Shown here piece by piece: positions 8,967-17,310 of a stretch of 64,000 nucleotides of DNA. Both the position numbers and the translations under genes were made by a program. This DNA is from CAVZQN01 sp963837395 (lineage in GTDB: Bacteria; Acidobacteriota; HRBIN11; JAKEFK01). The notes beneath the pieces are model-generated. The model was not told the DNA's origin and did no database searches. It saw nothing but the letters and a program-made list of their open reading frames with translations. Every line of letters starts with the position of its first letter. The first letter of the stretch is position 1. The stretch covers positions 186,001 through 250,000 of the forward strand of contig CAWINI010000001.1 of the NCBI GenBank assembly GCA_963837395.1, read 5' to 3'.

Positions 8967-9262
8967 TGAATAGTAAAACGTTGCTGCTGATTTCACCGCC
9001 AGTGATGTATGCCAGGAGGTGGTGTGGAAACTGGATAGCAAATAAACCACACCTTGCTAGTCTGTCCGGTTACGTCAGGGATCTGGCGGATGTTCGAATT
9101 CTCGAACTTGAGTTCACAAAAACGGATGACGGCACCGCACAATTGTTACTTGATAAAGAACTGAGTGAGTCGGTCGATCTTGTGGGAATCTCCTGTTGGA
9201 ACCAGCATGCACTATTTGGGAACAATTGCGGTTGCAGAAAGAGTGCGTCATCTGTTTCCTGA
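8963..9262 (+). CDS. B12-binding radical SAM protein, N-terminal fragment (frameshift)
   Basis: This frame holds the start of a cobalamin-binding Rossmann-like domain: KTLLLISPPV, then VDLVGISCWN. It then diverges to a spurious stop. The real continuation (SMHYLGTIAVAERVRHLFPD) is in the next frame from about 9205. An extra C in the run AACCAGC near 9203-9205 explains the shift. Read with 9165-10361, this is one protein of ~465 residues. The start overlaps the stop of the PhyH gene. Confidence 0.8.
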   Translation: MMNSKTLLLISPPVMYARRWCGNWIANKPHLASLSGYVRDLADVRILELEFTKTDDGTAQLLLDKELSESVDLVGISCWNQHALFGNNCGCRKSASSVS

Positions 9263-10361
9263 TACTCCAATCGTGATTGGCGGACACCACCCGACTGCAA
9301 GCCCGAGTGATTTCACTCACGCAATTTGTGACTGGGTGGTCAGAGGCGACGGCGAACATTTTCTCCGCGATCTGTGCATGGAATGGCCAGAGCGCCCGCT
9401 GGAAATGCAGATCGTCTCAGGCCGCCTCTTCGATCAGTCCAATCCGGACCATGTAGACTGGGAGCAGTACGGACGGCCGGGCAAAAAGGATCGAGTGGTT
9501 TGGGTCGGCATCAGCCGTGGATGTAGTTTTCAATGCCGGTATTGCGTGGAACCTCAACGCAGCGCATCGTATTCCCGGTACAGCGTGAACGATACATTGC
9601 ACATCATCGAACGTTTATTCCTGCTACACGAACCCGAGGTCATTGCCTTCTCGGATCCTCTCTTCGGCGCCAGCCGCCGATGGATCGAAGCATTCCTGGA
9701 CGGTCTCCGGAAACGATCACTGCCGTTGATGTTTTGGGCACAAACACGCGCCGACCTCATGTCACCTGATCTGCTTGAGTCCTTTAAACAATGCGGCTTT
9801 ATGCTTGACTTCGGCCTGGATACGGCAAGCAAATCGATGATCGAACGGATGGAGAAAGCGGCTGATCCTGATCGCTATCTAGCTAAGTACAGGGAAATTC
9901 TCGAATATGCAGATGCAATCGGTCTGCTTCATGGAGTGTATCTCATTTTTAATTTCCCGGGCGAGACACCGGATACGGTTCGAGAAACGCAGGACTTCAT
10001 CGATAGTCTGGGCCAAAAAGGCGCGCCCATGAGCGGCTGGCTCTCCGCCCAAACATTCTTCATTCTGCCGGGCACTGATGCTTTCGATCGAATAGCTGAA
10101 CATTCCGCATTGTTCGGAACGGAAGTCCGTCATCCATTCTGGTGGAAGGAGATCGGCGACCAATACGCAATGGCAACCGATATTGTCCCAAGCTCTGCAT
10201 GGATCGACCGGCTAGACGAGCTCTATGCCTTTCATCAATGGAACGAGGAAGTCAACGCGCGCTGGATATCACGATACCCGGCTGAGGTTCAGCAGTTTCG
10301 GGAAGCGATCTACACGGGTTCAGCACGTTCTGCAGCTTCGGCACAGTTAAAGAAAAAATAA
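9165..10361 (+). CDS. B12-binding radical SAM protein, main part (frameshift)
   Basis: Continuation of 8963-9262; the ATG at 9165 is not the real start. The rest of the B12-binding domain is seen (IVIGGHHPTASP, then VVRGDGEHFLRDL), followed by a radical SAM barrel with the iron-sulfur motif Cys120-x3-Cys-x2-Cys127 in RGCSFQCRYC. Later features are LDFGLDTASKSMIERMEKAAD and a GETPDT loop common in this class. Such enzymes typically do methylations or ring and carbon-skeleton changes in natural product or lipid biosynthesis. It sits between the PhyH oxygenase and a precursor-like small protein, suggesting a shared pathway. The frameshift leaves its activity uncertain unless it is a sequencing error. 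Confidence 0.87.
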   Translation: MSRSILWESPVGTSMHYLGTIAVAERVRHLFPDTPIVIGGHHPTASPSDFTHAICDWVVRGDGEHFLRDLCMEWPERPLEMQIVSGRLFDQSNPDHVDWEQYGRPGKKDRVVWVGISRGCSFQCRYCVEPQRSASYSRYSVNDTLHIIERLFLLHEPEVIAFSDPLFGASRRWIEAFLDGLRKRSLPLMFWAQTRADLMSPDLLESFKQCGFMLDFGLDTASKSMIERMEKAADPDRYLAKYREILEYADAIGLLHGVYLIFNFPGETPDTVRETQDFIDSLGQKGAPMSGWLSAQTFFILPGTDAFDRIAEHSALFGTEVRHPFWWKEIGDQYAMATDIVPSSAWIDRLDELYAFHQWNEEVNARWISRYPAEVQQFREAIYTGSARSAASAQLKKK

Positions 10362-10451
10362 ACAATAGCTGTTTACGTCCTGATGATCTGCTTTTGCTGG
10401 TTTTTCCGCAAGACTCAATATGAGAACAGTCCTCAATCAGGAGCGAAACTA

Positions 10452-10730
10452 ATGAAAGTGAAACTAGACCAAAATTCCCCCATTCAGCAAGCTGATGCCA
10501 ATGTTACGGATGGTACTAGCAATACAATGACAGCCGGTAAACAAACAAAAGCAGAAAATCCATTTGCAAAGGATAGTTTCGAAAGCTCTTCAACACCACG
10601 CGGTGAGGCAAACAGCCTTAAGATTCAAGATGCTGTCGACTTTCATCAAGATCCGGCCGGTAAAACCAGTGAAGAGGGAAAAGTGGTCGAAGACTTGAAC
10701 GTGAAGTACACCATGTTTCTGCCTGACTAA
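10452..10730 (+). CDS. Small precursor-like protein, family copy 1
   Basis: 92 residues, no signal peptide, hydrophilic. The first ~45 residues match the protein at 23830-24186: MKVKLxQN, then DGTSNT, then TKxExPF and KDSFES. The remaining residues do not align. An AGGAG site lies 8 bp before ATG, and the untranslated leader TCAATCAGGAG is also shared by both copies. A conserved leader with a variable tail is the usual pattern of ribosomally made, modified peptides. The neighbours (B12 radical SAM upstream; a Cys-rich protein with a winged-helix-like tail downstream) fit that reading. Alternatives are a secretion-tagged or structural small protein. Function is not established. Confidence 0.75.
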   Translation: MKVKLDQNSPIQQADANVTDGTSNTMTAGKQTKAENPFAKDSFESSSTPRGEANSLKIQDAVDFHQDPAGKTSEEGKVVEDLNVKYTMFLPD

Positions 10731-10755
10731 ATAAAATCATTTAAGATTGCTCCCC

Positions 10756-11814
10756 ATGAAAAAACCATCAGAGGATTTGTCGATGCTTCCGCCGCTTTAT
10801 GCCGGTTGGATGTCGGATCTTTTGCGCGGACCGATTCCTGAAGAAACGGAAGCAACTTGTCAGGATTGCGTAATGTGCAGTCGCAATGGGAGAAACAAAT
10901 CGGAAATCGTTTTCAATCCCGACACAAAATGCTGCACCTTCATGCCGCACTTGCCAAATTTTTTGGTTGGAAGAATCCTGGCGGATCAGGATCTGAATTC
11001 TCAGCATGGAAAAAGCGTGATGGAAAGTCAATTGCTGCACGGAGCTACACCTTTTGGTGTAAATCCTCCAAAGTGGTACACAACTCTATATAAGGACAGC
11101 CAGGAAAATTTTGGGATCGATGCAGATCTTCGCTGCCCTTTCTATGTTGCCGAAGAAAATGGAATATGCGGCATTCGGAACCATCGCAATTCGCGGTGTG
11201 CTACCTATTTCTGTAAATTCCGGCGCGGTTCGATTGGTGTGATTTTCTGGAAGTATACGGATCAACTATTATCCAGAATCGAAAAATTATTGTCACGATG
11301 GTGTGTTTTGCAATTGGATCCTGGAGAGACTGCAATCGAAGAATTGTTTCCGCCACCGATGACCGAAATTGATTACAGCAATCCATCGCGAATCTGGGGC
11401 AAATGGTTCGGTAAAGAAAAAGAATTCTTTCAGGAATGTTCTGGTCTGGTTGATCCTCTGACATGGAACGATGTTTCAAGAATTTGCGGAAGTGAGATTC
11501 ATATTTTGTCGCATGTCACTATGATTTCCTATCGCCACTTGATCTCCGATGAAATTCCAAAACACCTGAAGGTCGCATCCTGGAAAAAAGTAAAGTTGGT
11601 TGCACCGGATGTTTACCGCATCTGGACATATAACCGCTATGATCCTTTTGATTTAAATAGAAATGTACTGGATGCCCTTCACCTTTTTGACGGAAAAGTC
11701 ACCGTAGAAGAAACACGCCAGAATATCAAGGAAACAAATCAAATTGTTCTTGATGATGATCTGTTACGGCATCTGTCAGATAGAGGAATTCTGGAAGTTA
11801 GCGAGCCATCCTAA
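10756..11814 (+). CDS. Cys-rich protein with C-terminal winged-helix (PqqD/RRE-like) segment
   Basis: 352 residues from ATG 10756. A TTG three codons earlier would add MLP. The N-terminal part has CQDCVMC and TKCC; the middle has RCPFY, GICG, and RCATYFC. These Cys could bind zinc or an iron-sulfur cluster, somewhat like YkgJ-type proteins. The last ~60 residues (FDLNRNVLDALHLFDG, then VTVEETRQNI and LLRHLSDRGIL) resemble the small winged-helix PqqD/RiPP-recognition fold by pattern. It follows the precursor-like gene after 25 bp, so co-transcription is likely. I cannot name its activity; a leader-binding or accessory maturation role is inference. Confidence 0.72.
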   Translation: MKKPSEDLSMLPPLYAGWMSDLLRGPIPEETEATCQDCVMCSRNGRNKSEIVFNPDTKCCTFMPHLPNFLVGRILADQDLNSQHGKSVMESQLLHGATPFGVNPPKWYTTLYKDSQENFGIDADLRCPFYVAEENGICGIRNHRNSRCATYFCKFRRGSIGVIFWKYTDQLLSRIEKLLSRWCVLQLDPGETAIEELFPPPMTEIDYSNPSRIWGKWFGKEKEFFQECSGLVDPLTWNDVSRICGSEIHILSHVTMISYRHLISDEIPKHLKVASWKKVKLVAPDVYRIWTYNRYDPFDLNRNVLDALHLFDGKVTVEETRQNIKETNQIVLDDDLLRHLSDRGILEVSEPS

Positions 11815-11844
11815 CTGCGGCTAGATTCTAACTCCTGTGTGGAA

Positions 11845-14115
11845 TCAGGGCTGCATCAGATCATTGCCAGATGCTTTGAGCAACATATGAATGCGCTTAC
11901 GCACTTTATCAGCATCGTTGGCATCGGGCGACATTGAAAGATAAAGCTGGTAATTCTGAACTGCGCGTTGCGTGTCACCTGCCTTATCATATGAAGCCGC
12001 CTGGTTGTAAAGAAATTGCGGAAATGGCTTTTGTTCGTAGGCTTCGGCAAATGCAAACGCGGCTTTCCTAAAATCGCCGGCGTTGTAAGCAGCCTGACCG
12101 CGATCGAATGCAGATTGTGCGTCTTTCAATGCATCTGCATGCAGCTTATCGATACGTGCTTTGACCTTCGCTGCATCGGGCGCATCAGGAGTTTCTGCAA
12201 GATATGCTTCATATCTTTGCGCGGCGAGTTCGCGTTTGCCCATTTTATCAAGAGCTGCGGCCTGGTTGTATCGCAAAGCCCCTAATGGATTCTGCTGATA
12301 TGCGCGCTCGAATGATTGCAATGCATCTCCGTATTTTCCCGCTTTGTACAGATCGTTACCTTGCTCAAACAATTTTTGTGATTCAGCAACACCCGTTGCA
12401 GTCGCTTCGCGTCCACCCATGTGAGCACGAGCGCGTTGCTGTGCAGCCTTCGCTTCATCGGCGCGCGGCGCATCTGGTTCAGACAAATAAGTCTGATACG
12501 CAAGATCGGCCTCTGCATAACGGCCACCATCATGAAGTGCCGCAGCCTTATTCAGGATAAAGTTCCGATCCGGATACGTCCGGAATCCTTCTTCGAATGC
12601 ACCAACCGCTTCGTTGTACTTGTGTGCAAACAAAAGACGGTTGCCACGTGTTATCCACTCTTGACCACCTGCTAATCCAGTAGCAGTAATCGGCGATTTA
12701 TCAGCTTCGTTCCTAAGTTTCTCAGCGTGGCTGTTGCCCTTCTGAGCGTCGGAGGCATTCGGCTTTTCTTTAGCATATTCACTGTAACGATCAGCTGCCG
12801 CATATTTTCGCCCAAGTTTTTCGAGCGATGCACCCATGTTGTACTTGAACTCCGGAAGCGGTTTCTTTTCGTATGCTTGCTCAAATGCATCCAGCGCTTC
12901 CTGATAGCGTCCTTCTTTGTATGCAGTCGCACCTTTATCGTACAACCGCCGTGCTTCAGGCTCATCGGTAATATTGGCTTCGTGACCGCCCATTTTGGCG
13001 CGCGCACGTTGCTGTGCTTCCCGCACTTCATCAGCACGCTCAGCATTTGGATCGGCCAAATAACGCTGATAAGTGAGATCGGCCTCGGCATACTTACCAC
13101 TGTCAAGCTGTGCCGCCGCCTTGTTTAGAATAAACTTCGAAGATGGATATGTGCGGAACCCTTCATCGTAAGCTTTAATTGCTTCGTCATATTTATGCGC
13201 AAACAAAAGACGATTGCCGCGCGACATCCACTCCTGGCCGCCAGCCTGTCCAGTTGCAGTGATCGGCGCTTTATCAGCTGCAGCGCGCAATTTGTTCATG
13301 TGATCGGTTACTTCGACTGTGTCTTTGGCGCGTGGATTTGCATTGAGATAAGCTTGAAAGCTGTCGGCTGCAGCATACGGACGACCTAATTTTTCTAGCG
13401 ATTTCGCCGCGTTATATTTGAAGTCGGCAAGCGGGTTAAGTTCGTAAGCTTTGTCAAAAGCATCCAGTGCTTCCTGATATTTCCCCGCTTTGAACGCTTC
13501 AGCGCCTTTATCGTACTCTTTGCGCGATTCGACGACTCCTGCCATGCTCGCTTCGCGCCCGCCCATCTTCTCTTTCGCACGCTCCATCGCTGCCTTTGCT
13601 TCATCCGCGCGTGGAGCATCCGGATCGGAAAGGTATCGCTCGTATGCCATTACCGCCTCTGAATAACGGCCTGCATCTAATAAGGTCGATGCTTTGTTTA
13701 GAAGGAAACTGGGGTGAGGATATGTGCGGAAGCCCTCTTCGAATGCTTCAAGCGCCTCGCCATAACGATGCTCTTTAAGCATTTTGTTGCCGTGATCCAT
13801 CCACACTTGAGCTTCTTTTCGCGCTTTCTCAAGGGCTGGATCGGCAGACTTCGCCGCCGTTGCTGTGCCGGATGCGAATTGAGGTACGTTCCTGAGCTGG
13901 CCAGCAAGCTGCTGCTGAATAAATATTTCGCTTGTTTTCATTGAAGCTTTTGTTTCGGTCCCGGCCTGCTTCATTGCCTGGGCTGAATTAGACGGAATCT
14001 GGGCATCTCCGGCAGATCCAATTCCCTCCTGCGGTACTCTTTTCTGGTCGGCGATCTCGTTTTGATCGGCCGGTATTATGGTTGCTCCTTGTGGCGTCGA
14101 GGGCCTTATATCCAT
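11845..14115 (-). CDS. Large internally duplicated TPR protein
   Basis: 756 residues, soluble, with no signal peptide. The first ~95 residues are polar and low complexity. The rest consists of a ~185-residue unit repeated about three and a half times. Each unit opens with GGQEWxxRGNRLLFAHKYxEA, passes through EGFRTYP and LNKAA, and closes with KSPITATG or a variant; the unit itself is made of TPR helices. Near-identical repeats at DNA level imply recent internal duplication. The role is probably a scaffold. It converges with the Cys-rich protein gene and is probably a separate transcript. The start ATG at 14115 is preceded by GGAAGG. Confidence 0.82.
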   Translation of the reverse strand: MDIRPSTPQGATIIPADQNEIADQKRVPQEGIGSAGDAQIPSNSAQAMKQAGTETKASMKTSEIFIQQQLAGQLRNVPQFASGTATAAKSADPALEKARKEAQVWMDHGNKMLKEHRYGEALEAFEEGFRTYPHPSFLLNKASTLLDAGRYSEAVMAYERYLSDPDAPRADEAKAAMERAKEKMGGREASMAGVVESRKEYDKGAEAFKAGKYQEALDAFDKAYELNPLADFKYNAAKSLEKLGRPYAAADSFQAYLNANPRAKDTVEVTDHMNKLRAAADKAPITATGQAGGQEWMSRGNRLLFAHKYDEAIKAYDEGFRTYPSSKFILNKAAAQLDSGKYAEADLTYQRYLADPNAERADEVREAQQRARAKMGGHEANITDEPEARRLYDKGATAYKEGRYQEALDAFEQAYEKKPLPEFKYNMGASLEKLGRKYAAADRYSEYAKEKPNASDAQKGNSHAEKLRNEADKSPITATGLAGGQEWITRGNRLLFAHKYNEAVGAFEEGFRTYPDRNFILNKAAALHDGGRYAEADLAYQTYLSEPDAPRADEAKAAQQRARAHMGGREATATGVAESQKLFEQGNDLYKAGKYGDALQSFERAYQQNPLGALRYNQAAALDKMGKRELAAQRYEAYLAETPDAPDAAKVKARIDKLHADALKDAQSAFDRGQAAYNAGDFRKAAFAFAEAYEQKPFPQFLYNQAASYDKAGDTQRAVQNYQLYLSMSPDANDADKVRKRIHMLLKASGNDLMQP

Positions 14116-14243
14116 ACTTCACCTTCCTCCATTCTTCTAATACTGACGTTGCAAAACCCAAGTGCACGAGAAAAATTTCTCGACGCCAGGCCTTCGCAAC
14201 CTGCCGGGACTCAATAACGCTATATATATGAAGGGTTCATCTT

Positions 14244-14261
14244 CCTACTTGTACAGGTGGT
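14244..14261. promoter_or_regulatory. Shared 18-bp upstream motif, copy 1
   Basis: CCTACTTGTACAGGTGGT lies 34 bp before the zinc-ribbon/ankyrin gene. The same 18 bp with two changes occurs at 25571-25588 before the papain-like gene. The core is a near-palindrome. A regulator binding site is a guess. Confidence 0.35.
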
Positions 14262-14295
14262 GAATTCAGAAACTGTCGTGATAGCCTAATTTCAA

Positions 14296-15390
14296 ATGGA
14301 TAAAGTGGTCTGTCCCAAATGCGGAAACGCGGTACCAAAGAATCAAAAGGTTTGTATTTATTGTCAAGCTCCGCTATCGAGAAGTGACTCTCAACCCCAA
14401 ACCAAATGGAAATTAGTGCCACGCTTGGCTATTCCTTTTGCACTTTTGTGGTTCGTAATAATGAGTATTCCCAGTATCGTCAGGTTATACCGAGGTGACA
14501 CTAAAACCGTATCTTCAGTAACTCAGCCTGTACCGAAGACCCCGGCGATTGAAGAGAATAACCCAGCACAGGAAATAAGCGCACTTGCAGCATACAAAAA
14601 CTTAACAAAAGCTATCGAGCGAGAGGATGAAGAAACAGCAAGACGCTATGTAGACAACGCAAGATGGAATGAGATGGAATTGGATCAAGAAGATCCAAGT
14701 GCAATAAAAGAGTTGAATCCGCGATGCGATGTCGGGGAAAAATTTGAATCGCAAGTTTTGGATGACCGAGCGCTGCTTACTGCGAAATCTACACCGTTCA
14801 AAGATCAGGATGGCCAACTTTCATTTACAGTGTTGATAGTAAAGATGGCCAAGGAAGATGATCAATGGAAAGTATTTTCAACCTCATGTCATGAACGTCC
14901 TCCGTCCGATTACATGGAGGAAGCACGGGCGTGGCTTTTTGAGCAGCCATCAGGCGGTGATGATTTGAACTCCAAGCTTATAGCAAATGGCCTTCGCGAT
15001 GGTGAAGAGAGTTGTTTTATGGCAGTAGATCGCGGAAATCCAAAGGCTCTCAAAAAATGTTTGGAAACCGGATGGAGTTTTGAGTCAGAAAATTCGGAAG
15101 GCCGAAAAGCGATTGATATCGCGTTCGAAAAGATGGAATATGCATCGCCGGAAGCTAACCAAATAATAGAACTCTTTGTTAAAGAAGGTGCAAATGTCAA
15201 TCGTCCAAACAAGGAAGGAATGACACCTCTGATGCTTGCAGCAATCCATTGCAATGATGAAGTTGCAAAAGCTTTCATCGATGCAGGCGCCGACATCGAT
15301 TACAAAACTCCGGATGGAATTACCTCATCGAAACTTGCAGAAAACTGTCCGAGGGTCACCAAGTTACTGCGCGCTAGCAAGGCGCAATGA
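14296..15390 (+). CDS. Zinc-ribbon, membrane and ankyrin-repeat protein
   Basis: 364 residues. Residues 1-30 form a zinc ribbon (CPKC, then CIYC). Residues ~45-65 are one membrane segment (LAIPFALLWFVIMSIPSIV). A middle domain resembles the NTF2-like or DUF4878 type (residues ~90-200). Residues ~235-360 hold ankyrin repeats with the usual GANVNRPNKEGMTPLMLAA pattern. Topology suggests the zinc ribbon inside the cell and the ankyrin part outside or in the periplasm. Ankyrin repeats bind protein partners, which are unknown here. No operon partners. Confidence 0.8.
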   Translation: MDKVVCPKCGNAVPKNQKVCIYCQAPLSRSDSQPQTKWKLVPRLAIPFALLWFVIMSIPSIVRLYRGDTKTVSSVTQPVPKTPAIEENNPAQEISALAAYKNLTKAIEREDEETARRYVDNARWNEMELDQEDPSAIKELNPRCDVGEKFESQVLDDRALLTAKSTPFKDQDGQLSFTVLIVKMAKEDDQWKVFSTSCHERPPSDYMEEARAWLFEQPSGGDDLNSKLIANGLRDGEESCFMAVDRGNPKALKKCLETGWSFESENSEGRKAIDIAFEKMEYASPEANQIIELFVKEGANVNRPNKEGMTPLMLAAIHCNDEVAKAFIDAGADIDYKTPDGITSSKLAENCPRVTKLLRASKAQ

Positions 15391-15446
15391 CTTCCTACGT
15401 CTTTTACATGTTGGATCTATTTAATCATGAGCAGATTGCTTCGCGC

Positions 15447-15803
15447 TCAGCTAGCCTTCTCGCTCAGTAAATGAATTGCATCTGATTCTGAATCAACGAG
15501 TGGAAAATACTTGTTTAATCCGGAAACATCGATCATGGTTTGGATACGGCTATTCACACCGATTAAAACGACTCTTCCGCCGCGGTCCACAATCTCATTT
15601 CGAACCTTTATGAGTTCATTAATTCCTGATGCGTTAATACCTACAGCATTTCGCACGTCCAAAATCAGGTGAACCGGCGGTCCCTGACATAGTTTTGCAA
15701 ACTCATTCCCCAATGGCGTAATATGACCAGACTCAAAATTGCCAGCAATGCTAAGTAGCTGAATATTCGATCCTTTATTTATAATTTTTAGTTCTAATTT
15801 CAT
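15447..15803 (-). CDS. STAS-domain anti-sigma factor antagonist
   Basis: 118 residues matching a single STAS domain. The central strand-helix segment (LILDVRNAVGINASGINELIKV) carries the Ser that is phosphorylated by anti-sigma kinases in SpoIIAA/RsbV-type proteins. The usual Asp before that Ser is replaced. These proteins release sigma factors by partner switching. No kinase or phosphatase partner lies next to it, so the target is unknown. Confidence 0.82.
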   Translation of the reverse strand: MKLELKIINKGSNIQLLSIAGNFESGHITPLGNEFAKLCQGPPVHLILDVRNAVGINASGINELIKVRNEIVDRGGRVVLIGVNSRIQTMIDVSGLNKYFPLVDSESDAIHLLSEKAS

Positions 15804-15978
15804 AGTAGAACTATAATGTATATGCTTTGAAAAAGCACGAAAAACTTACTATTCAGTTGTAATTTTCGACTCTTTGTGAGAATATATATATGTTAGCTCC
15901 CCCTGATTTACGGGCAACATCCTCCCCCTTATTTAGCCCAGTTTGTTTCCTGTATAAGAGCATTCAATAGGAATCCAC

Positions 15979-16221
15979 ATGAAGAAAAGAATTGATGGTG
16001 AAATGAGCGAGAAGCAAGCCGAACGTATTATTGAAATCTATGACAATGCTTCCAGGAATGGAGAAGAGTGGGCGCATAACGTATTTTTGCATCGAGGCAC
16101 TGAAAAGTATGAAAAAAGTATCGAGACGCTGAACGAAGCGTTTCGGCTCAAAAACATTAATAAGCAGGTACAGCAATTGCCGGGCGTGCCGGAAGCACGA
16201 ATGCGTAAAAGGACTCGTTAA
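15979..16221 (+). CDS. Small charged protein of unknown function
   Basis: 80 residues, highly charged and helical, with no membrane segment and no recognised domain. The next small gene starts 12 bp after its stop, so the two probably form a two-gene transcript. The start is ATG 15979, with only a weak upstream purine stretch. Homology could not be judged. Confidence 0.5.
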   Translation: MKKRIDGEMSEKQAERIIEIYDNASRNGEEWAHNVFLHRGTEKYEKSIETLNEAFRLKNINKQVQQLPGVPEARMRKRTR

Positions 16222-16233
16222 CAAAGTACCCGA

Positions 16234-16578
16234 ATGATTGAAACGAAAAAGGAAATTTCAGGTTTTCTTGTCCCCCATTTTCAAGTGGGCACTGATAGAA
16301 TTCTCTGGGGGATTGTAAATCTGGCAATTACCGACTCTGGAGAAATTCACTGTCTGCAAGATGATGATTATCTGATTGTGTATGACAGGAACGGAGAAAT
16401 TCGATGGGAAGGGCTGATTCATTTTGAATACATACGAAACAATTCGCCCCAGCGAGAATTCTGGACCCGTCAAGTTGTCATGGGTTATGTAGTTCACGGC
16501 TGTCAGACCAATTGTGAACCTGAGAAGTGGGCTGAAATGTTTTTTGAAAAGCTTCCAGCGACGCTACGTAAAAAATAA
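16234..16578 (+). CDS. Conserved-looking hypothetical protein
   Basis: 114 residues with a mixed strand/helix pattern, no signal peptide and no motif I recognise. Two Cys occur in a GCQTNC pair near residue 88. It lies 12 bp downstream of the 80-residue gene, in the same orientation. A regular alternation such as DDDYLIVYDRNGEIRWEG suggests a beta-rich fold. Function unknown. Confidence 0.55.
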   Translation: MIETKKEISGFLVPHFQVGTDRILWGIVNLAITDSGEIHCLQDDDYLIVYDRNGEIRWEGLIHFEYIRNNSPQREFWTRQVVMGYVVHGCQTNCEPEKWAEMFFEKLPATLRKK

Positions 16579-16771
16579 ACTTGCTATATTTGTAGTAATA
16601 AACGATAATTACAACGGTCTTAAGAGTTTAAGACAAAAACACTGCTGAAAGCCTACCGCACATCAGTTTTCGGTTTTTCGAATCTTCTCGACCTTTCATT
16701 GTTGAAATGGGGTCCTGGATATTTCACGAGAGCCTGGTCTCGGCCCTTTCAGTAATAAATATGGAGAAAAA

Positions 16772-17083
16772 ATGCAAAAGAAACTTTATGTAGGTGGTTT
16801 ATCCTACAACACAGATGTTGATCAAATTCGTGAACTTTTTGTTCAAGCGGGAGAAGTAATTTCCGCAAACATCATTAAAGATAAGTTCACTGATCAATCA
16901 CGCGGTTTTGGTTTTGTCGAAATGGCGACAGAAGAACAAGCAGCGGAAGCAATCAAAATGTTTAATGGAAAAGAGTTTGGTGGACGCAGCCTAACCGTCA
17001 ATGAATCCAGACCCCAGGAAAAACGAAATTTTTCAGGCGGAAGTAACGACGGCGGATTTAGAGGAAAAGGTAAGCGATGGTAA
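16772..17083 (+). CDS. RRM RNA-binding protein, cold-inducible type
   Basis: 103 residues: one RNA recognition motif followed by a short Gly-rich tail. RNP2 is LYVGGL at residue ~5 and RNP1 is RGFGFVEM near residue 45. This small RRM-plus-Gly class is common in cyanobacteria and several other phyla and is often cold-induced. A ~190-bp leader precedes it, which could carry post-transcriptional control. GGAGA lies 7 bp before ATG. A strong terminator follows at 17104. Confidence 0.92.
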   Translation: MQKKLYVGGLSYNTDVDQIRELFVQAGEVISANIIKDKFTDQSRGFGFVEMATEEQAAEAIKMFNGKEFGGRSLTVNESRPQEKRNFSGGSNDGGFRGKGKRW

Positions 17084-17103
17084 TCTAGTCTTTTGAACCA
17101 TTC

Positions 17104-17137
17104 AAATCCTCCGGCTTTTCCGGAGGATTTTTTATTT
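17104..17137 (+). terminator. Rho-independent terminator after RRM gene
   Basis: AAATCCTCCGG (17104-17114), loop CTTTT, and CCGGAGGATTT (17120-17130) form an 11-bp perfect stem followed by TTTATTT. Confidence 0.9.
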
Positions 17138-17310
17138 CAGTTGATTTTTGAATCCGTAACTTGTTCTGCACTCGTTGGTTTGGATGCTTCCTCACCAGGT
17201 TGAGTTGTGCTTTTCGAATTCTTGTTCAGACGTCTATTCCGCTTTTCTTCATTCTTTTTTCTTTTCGTTTCTTCTCGTCTCTTTTTATCACTTTTGTAAT
17301 ATTGTCTCAT
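17137..17310 (-). CDS. Small basic Lys/Arg/Glu-rich protein
   Basis: 57 residues (MRQYYKSDKKRREETKRKK...), almost entirely charged in the first half, probably a single helix, with a polar tail. The ATG at 17310 is preceded by GGAGATCA and lies inside the last 23 bases of the upstream radical SAM gene, so it is translationally coupled to it. Small proteins beginning with a YY(K/R)SDKRR-like motif occur elsewhere in bacteria, without known function. Nucleic acid binding is plausible from the charge. Confidence 0.6.
   Translation of the reverse strand: MRQYYKSDKKRREETKRKKNEEKRNRRLNKNSKSTTQPGEEASKPTSAEQVTDSKIN

Noticed and set aside
10452..10730. DGTSNT as evidence for a DUF1559 pseudopilin
   Set aside because: There is no pilin-type N-terminal helix and the protein is too short; only the hexapeptide is shared.
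12672..13128. Open frames on both other strands within the 756-residue TPR gene
   Set aside because: Shadows produced by the repetitive codon pattern of the TPR gene.
14219..14233. TATATATATGAAG-like strings (also near 8072, 23793 and 44537)
   Set aside because: AT-rich and found both in intergenic and coding sequence; no consistent position relative to genes.
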